Of a stretch of DNA of 64,000 nucleotides, positions 35,777 to 45,196 are shown in pieces. Made by a program: the position numbers and the translations under genes. The DNA is from M269 sp964640795 (GTDB lineage: Bacteria; Pseudomonadota; Gammaproteobacteria; Enterobacterales; Alteromonadaceae). Location of the stretch: the NCBI GenBank assembly GCA_964640795.1, contig CAZXIN010000006.1, positions 62,001 through 126,000 of the forward strand, in the 5' to 3' direction. Below the pieces are notes generated by a model, which was given only the letters and a program-made list of their open reading frames with translations, made no database searches and was not told the DNA's origin. Every line of letters begins with the position of its first letter. Positions within the stretch are counted from its first letter, which is position 1.

Positions 35777-36595
35777 TCAAATAGGATCTTTTATGATCCC
35801 GTACGGTGTTCGTGTTAGTTTCCGCCTCTTCGTATAATTTCTTATCTCCTTGTTTTTTATTATCATTTCTTGCGTAACATAGCCTCGTTCATGATCTAAA
35901 TGTACACAGATCGCAGAGTATCGAATTTGCTTGGATTTTAATCCGCGGTTAAGCAATCTTTCCCCTAGTTCACGATCTTCCCCGCCATATTGCATGCGCT
36001 CATCAAAACCATTAGTGGCCATGATATCTTTGCGCCAGCCAGACGCATTGTGGCCGTTCCATGTCGCCTGAGTCGGTGTCAGACTATTGTATACTTTCTC
36101 TTTCCATCCTTTGGCTGTCAGCTTCATTAGCTTATGGGTATCTTCTACTCCATGCTCTTTAAGCCAATCGGGATCAAACGCTCTACCATCGTCAATATCT
36201 TCTTTGCTGATGATGTTGCTCGTCATGGTTGGAAGCTTCAAATAGCCACCAGAAAGGAAATACCCTTTTTGCGCATTCTTTGCATGCACTTGCAGAAAAT
36301 CGCTCCTAGGGACGCAATCACCATCGGTAAAGACCAAATAGTCATATTGGCTTACTGCAATGGCTTTATTGAGAATTCGTGTCTTCCTAAACCCTTTGTC
36401 TTCTTGCCATACATGTTTAATTTTTAATGTACTTTTACGTTGAAATTTAGTGACCCTTTCTTTGGTATCTATCGTAGAGCCATCATCTGCGATAACAACT
36501 TCGAAATCTTTAAAAGCCTGATTCTCGAATCCCCAAAGTACTTTCTCCATCCAGTCTGGGGAGTTATAAGTTGAGAATATGACACTAATTTTCAT
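35777..36595 (-). CDS. Family 2 glycosyltransferase
   Basis: About 272 residues. MKISVIFSTYNSPDWMEKVL opens a GT2 domain; VIADDGS and FTDGDCVP (DxD-type metal site) follow, then YGGEDRELGERLLNRG, the C-terminal galactosyltransferase-like helper region. Start set at the ATG at 36593-36595 (TAGG upstream) because the GT-A fold begins there; an ATG 11 codons earlier lacks an SD. It interrupts the usual rpmB-radC adjacency and may serve the nearby LPS core locus. Acceptor and sugar unknown. Confidence 0.87.
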   Translation of the reverse strand: MKISVIFSTYNSPDWMEKVLWGFENQAFKDFEVVIADDGSTIDTKERVTKFQRKSTLKIKHVWQEDKGFRKTRILNKAIAVSQYDYLVFTDGDCVPRSDFLQVHAKNAQKGYFLSGGYLKLPTMTSNIISKEDIDDGRAFDPDWLKEHGVEDTHKLMKLTAKGWKEKVYNSLTPTQATWNGHNASGWRKDIMATNGFDERMQYGGEDRELGERLLNRGLKSKQIRYSAICVHLDHERGYVTQEMIIKNKEIRNYTKRRKLTRTPYGIIKDPI

Positions 36596-36671
36596 AGACC
36601 TAACGATCAGTTCATTACCAGCACCCATTTTATATTATTCATAGCGGAGTGACAGAATAATGACGACAAAA

Positions 36672-37346
36672 CTATATTAGACCGCGTTGAGCAAAAGACG
36701 TTGTTCGACCATCGCCAACAATGAGGTGATCCAAGACCTGAACATCGATCAAAGCAAGTGCTGATTTGATACGTTGTGTTATTTGCTTATCAGCCTGACT
36801 TGGCTCAGCGACTCCTGACGGATGATTGTGCGCAAGTATTACTGCTGCGGCTTGCTTATCAAGAACAAGCTTTAAGATATCTCTTGGGTAGACTGGTGCG
36901 CTATCTATGCTGCCATAAAACAGGGGTTTATATTCTATCAATTGATGTTGACTATTAAGGAGTAGCAATGCAAAAACTTCTCGTTCTTCGTCTCTCAATT
37001 GGCTTGTTAAGAATAACGACGTTTCTTCGACACTAGAGAACACATTGGTTCGTTCTAGCTGTAATGCATAATATCGCCGCGCCATTTCCAAAGTTGCTTG
37101 CAACTGCACGTATTTAGCTTTCCCAAGCCCTCTTGCTTTGCAAAATGTTGTTTCATTGCAAGAGAGTAATGCGCGTAAGTCACCAAAGGAGGTTAAAAGT
37201 TGCCTTGCCAAATCAACCGCACTTACACCAGGTAAACCTGTACGCAAAAATATTGCTAGTAATTCGGCGTCACTGAGTCCGCTTGCTCCTTGTAGAAGCA
37301 ACTTTTCTCTGGGTCTTTCTTGTTCGGGCCAATCCATTATCTTCAT
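36672..37346 (-). CDS. radC: RadC family JAMM-domain protein
   Basis: 224 residues. N-terminal helix-hairpin-helix-like region, then the MPN/JAMM domain with HNHPSG (His173, His175) and Asp186 as zinc ligands. Named for a disproved DNA-repair role; biochemical function remains unsettled. Divergent from coaBC, as in E. coli. Confidence 0.95.
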   Translation of the reverse strand: MKIMDWPEQERPREKLLLQGASGLSDAELLAIFLRTGLPGVSAVDLARQLLTSFGDLRALLSCNETTFCKARGLGKAKYVQLQATLEMARRYYALQLERTNVFSSVEETSLFLTSQLRDEEREVFALLLLNSQHQLIEYKPLFYGSIDSAPVYPRDILKLVLDKQAAAVILAHNHPSGVAEPSQADKQITQRIKSALALIDVQVLDHLIVGDGRTTSFAQRGLI

Positions 37347-37499
37347 CGCAGTATCCCTATTTTCGTATAAATTCGTTTATTTCTTCTACATACCTATACC
37401 TAAGTAGTAAGAAATAACACTTTCCAAACAAGCCAAAAACAACCGATAATGGTATTCTTAGTTTTTAGCTCAAATTATAGCGACAGCCCTTTCTCTACT

Positions 37500-38699
37500 A
37501 TGTCTCAGTTATTAAACAAAAATGTACTGTTAGGTATTTCCGGTGGTATCGCCGCATACAAAACGCCTGACCTTGTTCGAAAACTCAAAGCCGCTGGTGC
37601 TAACGTCAGAGTTGTTTTGACGCAATCAGCCAAAGAATTTGTGAGTACTTTATCACTACAGGCCGTCTCTGGATTACCTGTTTCGGACAGTTTACTTGAT
37701 CCCGCTGCTGAGGCAGCCATGGGACATATAGAACTTGCTAAATGGGCAGATATTATTTTGATAGCCCCAGCAACAGCCAATATCATGGCTAAGATCACAT
37801 ACGGGATAGCCGACGATCTACTGACCACTTTATGTTTAGCAACAACCGCCAAAATGGTGATGGCGCCGGCGATGAATCAACAAATGTGGGCTGCGACAGC
37901 AACTCAGGCAAACTTAGCCACTTTGAAGGAGCGAGGCGTCATTATGCTAGGACCTGATGAAGGTTCTCAAGCCTGCGGTGATGTGGGTGCTGGGCGCATG
38001 TTGGAGCCTTTAGAGATTGTGGAGCAGCTCGGTTTACCTGATCCTTCCAATGAGTTTGCTGGTAAACATATTGTTATTACAGCAGGGCCGACACGCGAAA
38101 ATATTGATCCTGTACGATATATCAGTAATTTTAGCTCAGGTAAGATGGGTTACGCATTGGCGCAAGCATCAGTCGCTATGGGGGCTAAAGTTAGTTTAGT
38201 CTCTGGGCCAGTGAACCTAAGCGCACCTTTAGGGTGCGACTTAATTAAGGTAAATAGTGCTCAACAAATGCTAGAAGCAGTCGAAAGTAAAAGTGGTCAG
38301 TGTGATATTTTCATCGCTTGTGCCGCTGTTGCTGACTACAGAACAGTCGCTGTTGCTGATCAGAAAATGAAAAAGACAAAAGATGATGAGTTAACACTTA
38401 CTCTTGTTAAAAACCCTGATATCCTTGCAACTATTGCAGCAAAAGAAGATGCTCCGTTTACTGTTGGTTTTGCCGCTGAAACGCAGGATGTTGCACATTA
38501 TGCTAAAGGTAAGCTTGAGCGTAAAAAGTTAAATATGATCGCAGCCAATGATGTCTCTGACAAAACCATTGGATTCAACAGTGACAATAACGCGCTGACC
38601 GTATTTTGGAATGGTGGTGAGCAAACCTTACCTACAGCGGATAAACAAACATTAGCAAGAAACTTGTTATCACTCGTAGCGAAGAGGTTTCAAGCTTAG
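37500..38699 (+). CDS. coaBC: Phosphopantothenoylcysteine decarboxylase / phosphopantothenate-cysteine ligase
   Basis: 399 residues. Bifunctional CoA enzyme: the CoaC flavoprotein half (LGISGGIAAYKTPDLVR, PAMNQQMW with the active Cys region SQACGDVGAGR) and the CoaB ligase half (ITAGPTRENIDPVRYISNFS, SSGKMGYALA, VADYR, VKNPDILATI). Start at ATG 37500, matching the CoaBC N-terminus MSxLLxK; an ATG 17 codons upstream lies before a plausible -10 (TATAGC) and is unlikely. In E. coli dut lies between this gene and slmA; here it does not. Confidence 0.95.
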   Translation: MSQLLNKNVLLGISGGIAAYKTPDLVRKLKAAGANVRVVLTQSAKEFVSTLSLQAVSGLPVSDSLLDPAAEAAMGHIELAKWADIILIAPATANIMAKITYGIADDLLTTLCLATTAKMVMAPAMNQQMWAATATQANLATLKERGVIMLGPDEGSQACGDVGAGRMLEPLEIVEQLGLPDPSNEFAGKHIVITAGPTRENIDPVRYISNFSSGKMGYALAQASVAMGAKVSLVSGPVNLSAPLGCDLIKVNSAQQMLEAVESKSGQCDIFIACAAVADYRTVAVADQKMKKTKDDELTLTLVKNPDILATIAAKEDAPFTVGFAAETQDVAHYAKGKLERKKLNMIAANDVSDKTIGFNSDNNALTVFWNGGEQTLPTADKQTLARNLLSLVAKRFQA

Positions 38700-38851
38700 G
38701 GTCTTTGGGCCTAGACCATGAGGTCATACCGGATCGAGATAGTGCTTAATACTAGGTTTTTGCGAATAGCCATTCTCGGATAGAAATGAACCAACTATTG
38801 AAGACAAAAAGGTGACGCCGCCTTCAATAACTCTAACGGCAAGGAGAAGTC

Positions 38852-39442
38852 ATGCCAGCTAGTAAACGGCCGAATAGACGCGCTCAAATACTGCAATCGC
38901 TTGCGAGCATGCTTGAAACAAATCCAGGGCAACGTATTACTACCGCTAAGTTGGCGGCACAAGTCGGTGTTTCAGAAGCTGCCTTATACAGGCACTTCCC
39001 CAGTAAAGCCCGCATGTTTGAAGGCTTGATTGAGTTCATCGAAGAAACTTTATTTTCTCGCATTAGCAAAATACTCGCTGAGGAGAAAGACACAACGGTT
39101 CGTTGCCAACTCATTATGCATTTATTGCTGGGCTTTGCGGAAAAAAATCCCGGTATTACACGTATACTCAACGGCGATGCGCTAATGGGTGAACAAGAAA
39201 GATTGCGTACTCGCATAGCGCAACTATTTGAACGTCTTGAGACGCAGCTTAGGCAAGTTCTACGTGAGCGTAAGTTACGCGAAGGAAAAGCTTTGAGTGC
39301 AGATGAAGCACTTATTGCCAATCTGCTTATTTGTTTTGCTGATGGTCGTATTAATCAATATATACGTAGTGAGTTCACAAGGAGGCCAACTGAGGGCTTC
39401 AATGAACAATGGCAAGTTATTAAAACCCAGTTTTTTATCTAG
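38852..39442 (+). CDS. slmA: Nucleoid occlusion factor SlmA
   Basis: 196 residues, matching SlmA (about 196-198). TetR-type HTH at about 10-55 (RITTAKLAAQVGVSEAALYR followed by HFPSKARMFEGLIEF). It binds chromosomal sites and blocks FtsZ polymerisation over the nucleoid. Start MPASKRPNRRAQILQSLA has AAGGAG about 7 nt upstream. The first base of the 165-bp dispersed repeat follows its stop codon directly. Confidence 0.96.
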   Translation: MPASKRPNRRAQILQSLASMLETNPGQRITTAKLAAQVGVSEAALYRHFPSKARMFEGLIEFIEETLFSRISKILAEEKDTTVRCQLIMHLLLGFAEKNPGITRILNGDALMGEQERLRTRIAQLFERLETQLRQVLRERKLREGKALSADEALIANLLICFADGRINQYIRSEFTRRPTEGFNEQWQVIKTQFFI

Positions 39443-39607
39443 AGCTTTTTACTCTTTGCTGTGTAGATTTTGCTCTAAATAGAGGCTTTTTGATTGCGGC
39501 GCGTACTGCTAGGCTATAAAGATAAGTCAAAAGTACGCAACAAAGAGCAAGAAGCTTTTATGACGAATCCTTCGGACAACGTTTGTTATTGACACTCCAT
39601 CAAAGCC
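39443..39607 (-). repeat. 165-bp dispersed repeat, copy A
   Basis: Read on the minus strand, it aligns along its whole length with 48856-49020 on the plus strand. Shared blocks include TCAATAACAAAC, CATAAA(A/G)GCTTCTT, CTTTTGACTTA, GCAATCAAAAAG and ACAGCAAAGA; by eye about 70-75% of positions match, with one 5-6 nt gap. Both copies are intergenic. No coding frame is conserved. It could be a non-autonomous mobile element or a structured RNA. Confidence 0.75.
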
Positions 39608-39721
39608 TATTCGTTTACATCAATAAACCTGAACCGGATCTATTAGATCCCACAATGTCCTAGATTTAACACCTGTTAAATATTGTTGAATGATCAGTTC
39701 TTACTCGGGGCGGGTATAAAG

Positions 39722-39756
39722 CCTGCGCCGCGAAAAAGATTCCGTGACGCAGGTTT
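39722..39756. terminator. Strong hairpin between slmA and the M28 peptidase
   Basis: CCTGCGCCGCG (39722-39732) pairs with CGTGACGCAGG (39743-39753) with one mismatch and one wobble; TTTATTT follows on the plus strand and CTTTATA on the minus strand. It probably ends transcription from the M28 gene (minus) and whatever runs from slmA (plus). The rest of the 428-bp gap (39443-39870) holds repeat copy A and no coding region. Confidence 0.65.
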
Positions 39757-39870
39757 ATTTGGTTTGGACAGGTGTTTCTGTGAGAGCAGTTTTAAACTGC
39801 GAAAACCTTAAATTGCTCGGTATAATCCCTAACTAAAGTCGGTCCCACAAAAACTTCGGTGGCACATAGC

Positions 39871-41526
39871 TTATTTACCGAATGTATTACCGAAGAAACT
39901 ATCACTATTCCATTTAGGGCGTTCTGCTTGATTACCAATGGTTAAACCGATTTGATAATTGATTTGAGCGAAATTCTTCGCCGCATTCCAATTAAAGTCA
40001 TCGTTCAGTTCATCAGATGGTTTGTGGTAGTGGGCAGCCATAAAGCGACCAAACTCTTTACTTCCATCAATATCAGTTGAATTTGACTTCAAACCAGGGA
40101 ACAAGAATACGGCAGGAACACCTTGCTTAACAAAGCTGTAGTGATCTGAGCGTGTAAACAAATTCAGCTCCGGCCAAGGATCATCTGCTAACTCCAACCC
40201 AACTTCGTTCACTGCTTTCTTCACAGAACCTTTCAAGTCACTGTGATTTGCACCGAATGCAATGAGATCTGCAAAGTCATGTGTGATGAGCGGCATGTCG
40301 AGGTTAACGTTAGCAACCATGGCACTTTGTGGCACCGTTGGGTTGCGAGCATAGTAATCAGCACCGAGTAAACCTTTCTCCTCACCTGTGACTGACACAA
40401 ACAAGATAGAACGCTTAGGACGCTCTTTCAGTTCGCTGAACAGTCTAGCTGTTTCCAACATGATTGAGGTTCCGCTGGCATTATCCATTGCACCGTTATT
40501 GATTTTGTCTTTCTTAACTGTTTTAGCTAAACCAATATGATCCGAGTGTGCAGAGTAAACCACGTACTCAGTCTTAAGTGTTGGGTCACTACCTTCTATC
40601 ATTCCGACCACATTCGGGCTGGTGATCTCTTTGTGTGTACTGGTTTTAGAGAAGTCCAATGTGTAAGCTAATTCAAAGCCTTTCGGTGAATTATCAGCTT
40701 CTAAATCTTGATAGATATCTTCTAAAGAACGTTCGCTACCTTCAAATAGAATCGAACCAGCTTCTTTACTGAAGTAAGCACTGTTCTTTATGCCTGGATT
40801 CACATTAGCAGGTTGTCCATCTTTGCCAACCCAACGAACACGAGGGGTATGCAAGAAATTAAGCTGATTCTGATAGGGTCTAACTTTTTCAGCAGTGGGC
40901 GTACTCAGAGTGATAATACCAATAGCACCATTCTTTTCTGCATGCTTACTCTTCTCTGCGCCAGAACCAAAGTGAGCGCCTTCTTCGGTAGGGAAGGACG
41001 CAGGCTTACCAGATAACATAACAACGACTTTGCCTTCGACATCTAAGCCGGCGTAATCGTCATGGGACATCTCAGGTGCCACAATACCGTAGCCAACAAA
41101 CACCATTTCACCAGAGACAGTTGCTTCAGTCTCCAATGTGCTAGGTCCCGTTAGGTATTGTGCTGGATAGCTGAGTGATGTTGTCTGGCCGTCTTTTGTC
41201 AAAGTCAGTGAGGGCGACTCTTGCTCCAAGAAAGCCTGACGAAATGTCACACGTTGCATAAAGCTATCATTGTCACCCATGGGGATTAAGCCATATTGTT
41301 CAAATTGTGAAGCAATGTAGAGCGTTGCCAGTTCGTGTCCACGTGAACCCGTATCTCGGCCTTCCAACATATCATGCGCAAGAAACCCTAAATGCGCTTT
41401 GATACGAGTAGAGTCTGCTTCAAGTACTTGGGGTGATGTCTCTTTGGCGGTGGATTGTACCTCGCCTTGGCAAGCTGTGAGGGCAACTGCGCCAGCCAAT
41501 AATCCGACCTTTAACGATTTATTCAT
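39871..41526 (-). CDS. M28-family lipoprotein aminopeptidase
   Basis: 551 residues. Lipoprotein signal peptide with lipobox LTAC (Cys19). A PA-type insertion (about 135-320) lies inside the M28 Zn-peptidase domain. Zinc ligands and catalytic acids are visible in HSDHIGL, NGAMDNASGTS, TGEEKGLLGADYY, NVNLDMPL and the C-terminal HYHKPSDE. It should be a periplasmic or surface aminopeptidase. Divergent from the TetR gene; shared 158-bp control region. Confidence 0.93.
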   Translation of the reverse strand: MNKSLKVGLLAGAVALTACQGEVQSTAKETSPQVLEADSTRIKAHLGFLAHDMLEGRDTGSRGHELATLYIASQFEQYGLIPMGDNDSFMQRVTFRQAFLEQESPSLTLTKDGQTTSLSYPAQYLTGPSTLETEATVSGEMVFVGYGIVAPEMSHDDYAGLDVEGKVVVMLSGKPASFPTEEGAHFGSGAEKSKHAEKNGAIGIITLSTPTAEKVRPYQNQLNFLHTPRVRWVGKDGQPANVNPGIKNSAYFSKEAGSILFEGSERSLEDIYQDLEADNSPKGFELAYTLDFSKTSTHKEITSPNVVGMIEGSDPTLKTEYVVYSAHSDHIGLAKTVKKDKINNGAMDNASGTSIMLETARLFSELKERPKRSILFVSVTGEEKGLLGADYYARNPTVPQSAMVANVNLDMPLITHDFADLIAFGANHSDLKGSVKKAVNEVGLELADDPWPELNLFTRSDHYSFVKQGVPAVFLFPGLKSNSTDIDGSKEFGRFMAAHYHKPSDELNDDFNWNAAKNFAQINYQIGLTIGNQAERPKWNSDSFFGNTFGK

Positions 41527-41684
41527 GTTTGTAACCTATGTAAAACCGTTGAAGTTTTATCAACGGACGCTTATTTTTCATTTTTGAGCTGCCGCAACGT
41601 TAATCTAATCCCTCTAAAAATGCTAGGGCTTGCCACCTTGACATCTTTTGATATAGCACTAATCTATTGAGAATTACTGTTCTT

Positions 41685-42266
41685 ATGACTTTACAGATGC
41701 CCAGAAAAGCACTCTATGATATAGACCAAGTCCTTTCTCTTTCCGTCGATGTGCTGTTAGAACACGGCTACCACGGAACCATTATGGATGAATTGATTGC
41801 CCGTACCGATTTTAATCGCCGTGGCTTTTACATTGAATTTTCAAGCAAACAACAGTTTTTCTACCGTGTTATTGAGCATTATCAGCAAACAAAATTACTG
41901 CCTATCATTGCAATTCTCGATGGTCATCAAGGGTTACTCTCCATAGAGCAGTTTTTTGAATCTTATATTGATCTTGTCGGTGGTAGAGGATGCCTATTAA
42001 TCAATGCTATTACAGAATTAGGCTTTGATGATGATAAAATCAAAGACATTGGCAGGCACTATATCGACCAGCTTCAGCTCGGTTTTATTGGTTGCCTTGA
42101 AAATGCAATACAACAAGGGCAAATACGTTCTCTTATTAATATCGAGTCAACGGCATTGCAATTGACCAGTTACGTACAAGGGTTTGCCGTAAACGGCATC
42201 ATGACAGCAGACAACGAAGAGTTAAGATTAGCAACGCGAGCACTATTAGGGCCATTGTCAAAATAA
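41685..42266 (+). CDS. TetR-family transcriptional regulator
   Basis: About 193 residues. HTH at about 12-58 (LLEHGYHGTIMDELIARTDF, NRRGFYIEFSSKQQFFYRVI). The C-terminal ligand domain has CLLINAITELGFDDDKIKD. Start ATG 41685; an ATG at 41697 (MPRKALYD) is also possible, and neither has a clear SD; a TTG further upstream was rejected. Divergent from the M28 peptidase, which it may control. Ligand unknown. Confidence 0.87.
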   Translation: MTLQMPRKALYDIDQVLSLSVDVLLEHGYHGTIMDELIARTDFNRRGFYIEFSSKQQFFYRVIEHYQQTKLLPIIAILDGHQGLLSIEQFFESYIDLVGGRGCLLINAITELGFDDDKIKDIGRHYIDQLQLGFIGCLENAIQQGQIRSLINIESTALQLTSYVQGFAVNGIMTADNEELRLATRALLGPLSK

Positions 42267-42349
42267 TATCAATGGCCCCTTTATGTATCTCTGGTTTCTC
42301 GTTAAAATCGCTCCCCTTTTCTATAAATAAAGCAGTTCAAGGCAATATT

Positions 42350-42670
42350 ATGAGCGAAAAAACGCCGTTATTTAGAATCCAATTTATCAGTAATGGCGAA
42401 CGTTATGAGCTCTATGTCAAAGAGGTGACTCAAAGCTCTATGTTGGGCTTTGTGGAAATTGGTGGTTTTGTATGGGATACACACACCAGCTTAGTTCTGG
42501 ACCCATCTCACGAAAAGCTGAAAGGTGAATTCGAGGGTGTTAAACATACCTACGTTCCGATGCACAGTGTTTTGCGTATTGATGAAGTGGAAAAGCAGGG
42601 GACTGCGAAAATCACTGAGTTATCAGACAAAGTCGCACAGTTTCCTAGCCCTATTTATACGAAAAAGTAA
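42350..42670 (+). CDS. DUF1820 family protein
   Basis: 106 residues. Start ATG at 42350-42352 with AAGG about 8 nt upstream; the longer frame to 42272 adds a non-conserved N-terminus. The block LFRIQFISNGERYELYVKEV, SMLGFVEIGGFVWDT and VKHTYVPMHSVLRIDEVEKQ is the DUF1820 pattern. Soluble, cytoplasmic, function unknown. Confidence 0.9.
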   Translation: MSEKTPLFRIQFISNGERYELYVKEVTQSSMLGFVEIGGFVWDTHTSLVLDPSHEKLKGEFEGVKHTYVPMHSVLRIDEVEKQGTAKITELSDKVAQFPSPIYTKK

Positions 42671-42780
42671 TAATCATATTTGCACAAAAAAATGCATTAA
42701 CGGGTATAGTTAAAGGTTGAAGCAAGTTGAACTTTGCTTTACGCGAATTTTCAAATGACAAGTAAAGAGGCACGTTTTAA

Positions 42781-43290
42781 ATGGCAGCTATTGGAGTCAT
42801 TGGCTTTGTTGTACTAATTCTGATTTATTTTGTTTTAAAGACGCAATCTTTAAGCAAAGAGCTGAATCAATATAAGCATTCATTAAAATCAAGTGACAAA
42901 CAGGCTCGCAATACTCTTAATAGTCTCAATTTTTTGTGTAAAGAAATGCAAAAAATTTGTATGAGTCGTCTGAATTCGGCTAAAAAACACGGCCTGATTA
43001 ATGACGAAGATTTTACTATCTCATCTAACATTATCGAAAACTTCACTTATGTTGTTTCACGCTGTTGTGAGCATGGTGACACAGTCGAAGAAGCCGTGAA
43101 TAAATCACTAGAACGAGCAACTATTGAGATACAAGAGATCAATCATTTCATTGCTAAGCAACCCCAAGAGATCAAGATTCCCTGGTGCAAAAACCAATTA
43201 GGTGGTTATATCGTGGCCTGTCAGAATATTAGTAAAGGCGCAATGCCGAAAAAGTCTGCGTCAGCTACGGAAGATGCAACGTCAGCTTAG
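42781..43290 (+). CDS. Membrane-anchored helical protein, unknown
   Basis: 169 residues. TM helix at about 4-20 (GVIGFVVLILIYFVL), then a likely coiled-coil (about 22-60, SLSKELNQYKHSLKSSDKQA), helices containing five cysteines, and a polar tail. No family is recognised. Probably cytoplasmic-facing with the N-terminus in the periplasm. 110 bp after DUF1820; possibly same unit. Confidence 0.75.
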   Translation: MAAIGVIGFVVLILIYFVLKTQSLSKELNQYKHSLKSSDKQARNTLNSLNFLCKEMQKICMSRLNSAKKHGLINDEDFTISSNIIENFTYVVSRCCEHGDTVEEAVNKSLERATIEIQEINHFIAKQPQEIKIPWCKNQLGGYIVACQNISKGAMPKKSASATEDATSA

Positions 43291-43428
43291 ACAACTCTGA
43301 ATAATTGGCTATTACTCTTTGAGGACGGTAGATTAAAGAGATAATTCGGTCACTAAGATAGGTATAACACATGACCCAGCGACTTAGCTTGCATATAAAG
43401 ATAACACTTTCATTTCTTGTAGTGTCTT

Positions 43429-44331
43429 ATGTCCGTTAAACATCCAATTATTGCGATTACAGGTTCCTCCGGTGCGGGGACAACTACAACGACCAATGCG
43501 ATTCGGCATATTTTCCGTAATTTGAATATTAATTCTGCCTTTGTGGCTGGAGATAGTTTCCATCGATTCTCCAGACCTGAAATGGAAGTTGAAATTAGGA
43601 AAGCGCAAGAGCAAGGGAAACACATTAGCTATTTTGGTCCCAAAGCCAATGACTTTGAGTTGCTTGAGACACTCTTTAAATCTTATGCTGAAACTGGCAA
43701 AGGTAAGCACAGGCAATACTTGCATACTTTTGATGAAGCGGTGCCGTTTAATCAGATGCCTGGTACTTTTACACCTTGGCAAGACCTGCCTAGTGATACA
43801 GATTTGCTTTTTTACGAAGGGCTTCATGGCGGTGTCGCGACAGATAATGTTGATGTAGCTAAGCACGTCGATCTACTTGTTGGAATGGTTCCTATCGTAA
43901 ACCTTGAGTGGATACAGAAAATAGTCAGAGATACTACCGATAGAGGGCATACACGCGAAGCTGTTATGAGCAGTATAGTGCGAAGTATGGACGATTACTT
44001 TCAGTACATCACGCCACAGTTTTCCCGTACCCATGTCAACTTTCAACGTGTTCCAACCGTCGATACGTCAAATCCATTTAGTGCCAGAGAAATCCCAACA
44101 CATGACGAAAGCTTTGTCGTTGTGCGCTTTCGACGTGAGATGAAAAATGTTGATTATCCCTTTCTACTCAAAATGATAGACGGTGCATTTATGTCTCGCA
44201 TTAATACTTTGGTCGTGCCAGGTGGTAAAATGGGGCTAGCAATGGAGCTCATTTTGTCACCACTTATCGAAGAATTATTAGATAAACAAAGACGAGCGGG
44301 CTTACAGATGGACTGGTTGTCTGAGCAATAA
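43429..44331 (+). CDS. prkB: Phosphoribulokinase-type kinase PrkB
   Basis: 300 residues. Walker A GSSGAGTTTTTNA near the N-terminus, then GDSFHRFSRPEMEVEIRKA, YLHTFDEAVPFNQMPGTFTP, LFYEGLHGG, VGMVPIVNLEWIQKIVRDT and LVVPGGKMGLAMEL. This is the heterotrophic PRK homologue found in E. coli and many gammaproteobacteria. No RuBisCO is present in the window, so a role in the Calvin cycle is not implied. Confidence 0.95.
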   Translation: MSVKHPIIAITGSSGAGTTTTTNAIRHIFRNLNINSAFVAGDSFHRFSRPEMEVEIRKAQEQGKHISYFGPKANDFELLETLFKSYAETGKGKHRQYLHTFDEAVPFNQMPGTFTPWQDLPSDTDLLFYEGLHGGVATDNVDVAKHVDLLVGMVPIVNLEWIQKIVRDTTDRGHTREAVMSSIVRSMDDYFQYITPQFSRTHVNFQRVPTVDTSNPFSAREIPTHDESFVVVRFRREMKNVDYPFLLKMIDGAFMSRINTLVVPGGKMGLAMELILSPLIEELLDKQRRAGLQMDWLSEQ

Positions 44332-44452
44332 CAATCGATGCCGAAAGAATTTGTAACAATCGCCCTTAGTGAAGGCTTTTGCATTGGATAGCTTTCACTT
44401 ATAGTGATTAGCTATTTATTAAAGTTAGTACGGGCCGAAATAGGGAAAAGAC

Positions 44453-45178
44453 ATGGGTAGCGAAACACCTAAAATCTTAGTTGTCGATGACGATATGCGC
44501 TTGCGAGGTTTACTTGAGCGCTATTTGGTTGAGCAAAACTTCCAAGTGAGAGCTGCGGCAAATTCCGAACAAATGGATCGTTTACTAGAACGAGAAAACT
44601 TCCATCTTATGGTACTTGATTTAATGCTACCTGGGGAAGATGGACTATCGATTTGTAGACGGCTTCGTCAAAAAGAAAATGATATGCCAATCATTATGCT
44701 AACGGCTAAAGGTGATGAAGTTGACCGCATTATAGGACTAGAAATGGGAGCGGATGACTACTTGCCAAAACCTTTCAATCCAAGAGAACTTCTTGCAAGA
44801 ATAAAAGCTGTTATGCGTCGTCGTTCAGTAGAAGCTCCGGGAGCGCCTTCATTAGATGAGCAAGTGATTGAGTTTGGTGGTTACACGCTCAATCTCGCAA
44901 CACGTGAAATGTTTAAAGGCGAAGAACCCATGGTACTGACTAGTGGTGAATTTGCGGTGCTTAAGTCTCTTGTGACACACCCCAGAGAGCCATTATCCAG
45001 AGATAAATTAATGAATCTTGCTAGAGGCCGAGATTACAGTGCTTTGGAACGCAGTATTGATGTACAGGTATCTAGGCTGAGACGTATGCTTGAAGAAGAT
45101 CCGGCAAATCCGAGATATATTCAAACGGTATGGGGACTAGGGTATGTATTTGTACCTGATGGCGAAAGCGCAAATTAA
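44453..45178 (+). CDS. ompR: Two-component response regulator OmpR
   Basis: 241 residues. Receiver domain with acidic pocket VDDDMRLRG (10-19), phosphoacceptor Asp56 (LMVLDLMLPGEDG) and Lys in LPKPFNPRELLAR; C-terminal winged helix with LVTHPREPLSRDKLMNLARG and ERSIDVQVSRLRRMLEEDP. Partner of EnvZ encoded 18 bp downstream. Regulates porins by osmolarity in E. coli; the regulon here is not known. Confidence 0.97.
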   Translation: MGSETPKILVVDDDMRLRGLLERYLVEQNFQVRAAANSEQMDRLLERENFHLMVLDLMLPGEDGLSICRRLRQKENDMPIIMLTAKGDEVDRIIGLEMGADDYLPKPFNPRELLARIKAVMRRRSVEAPGAPSLDEQVIEFGGYTLNLATREMFKGEEPMVLTSGEFAVLKSLVTHPREPLSRDKLMNLARGRDYSALERSIDVQVSRLRRMLEEDPANPRYIQTVWGLGYVFVPDGESAN

Positions 45179-45196
45179 GCCAACCCGCTAACTAAT

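Noticed and set aside
43384..43866. 160-codon minus-strand frame inside prkB
   Set aside because: Antisense of a highly conserved kinase gene; no independent support.
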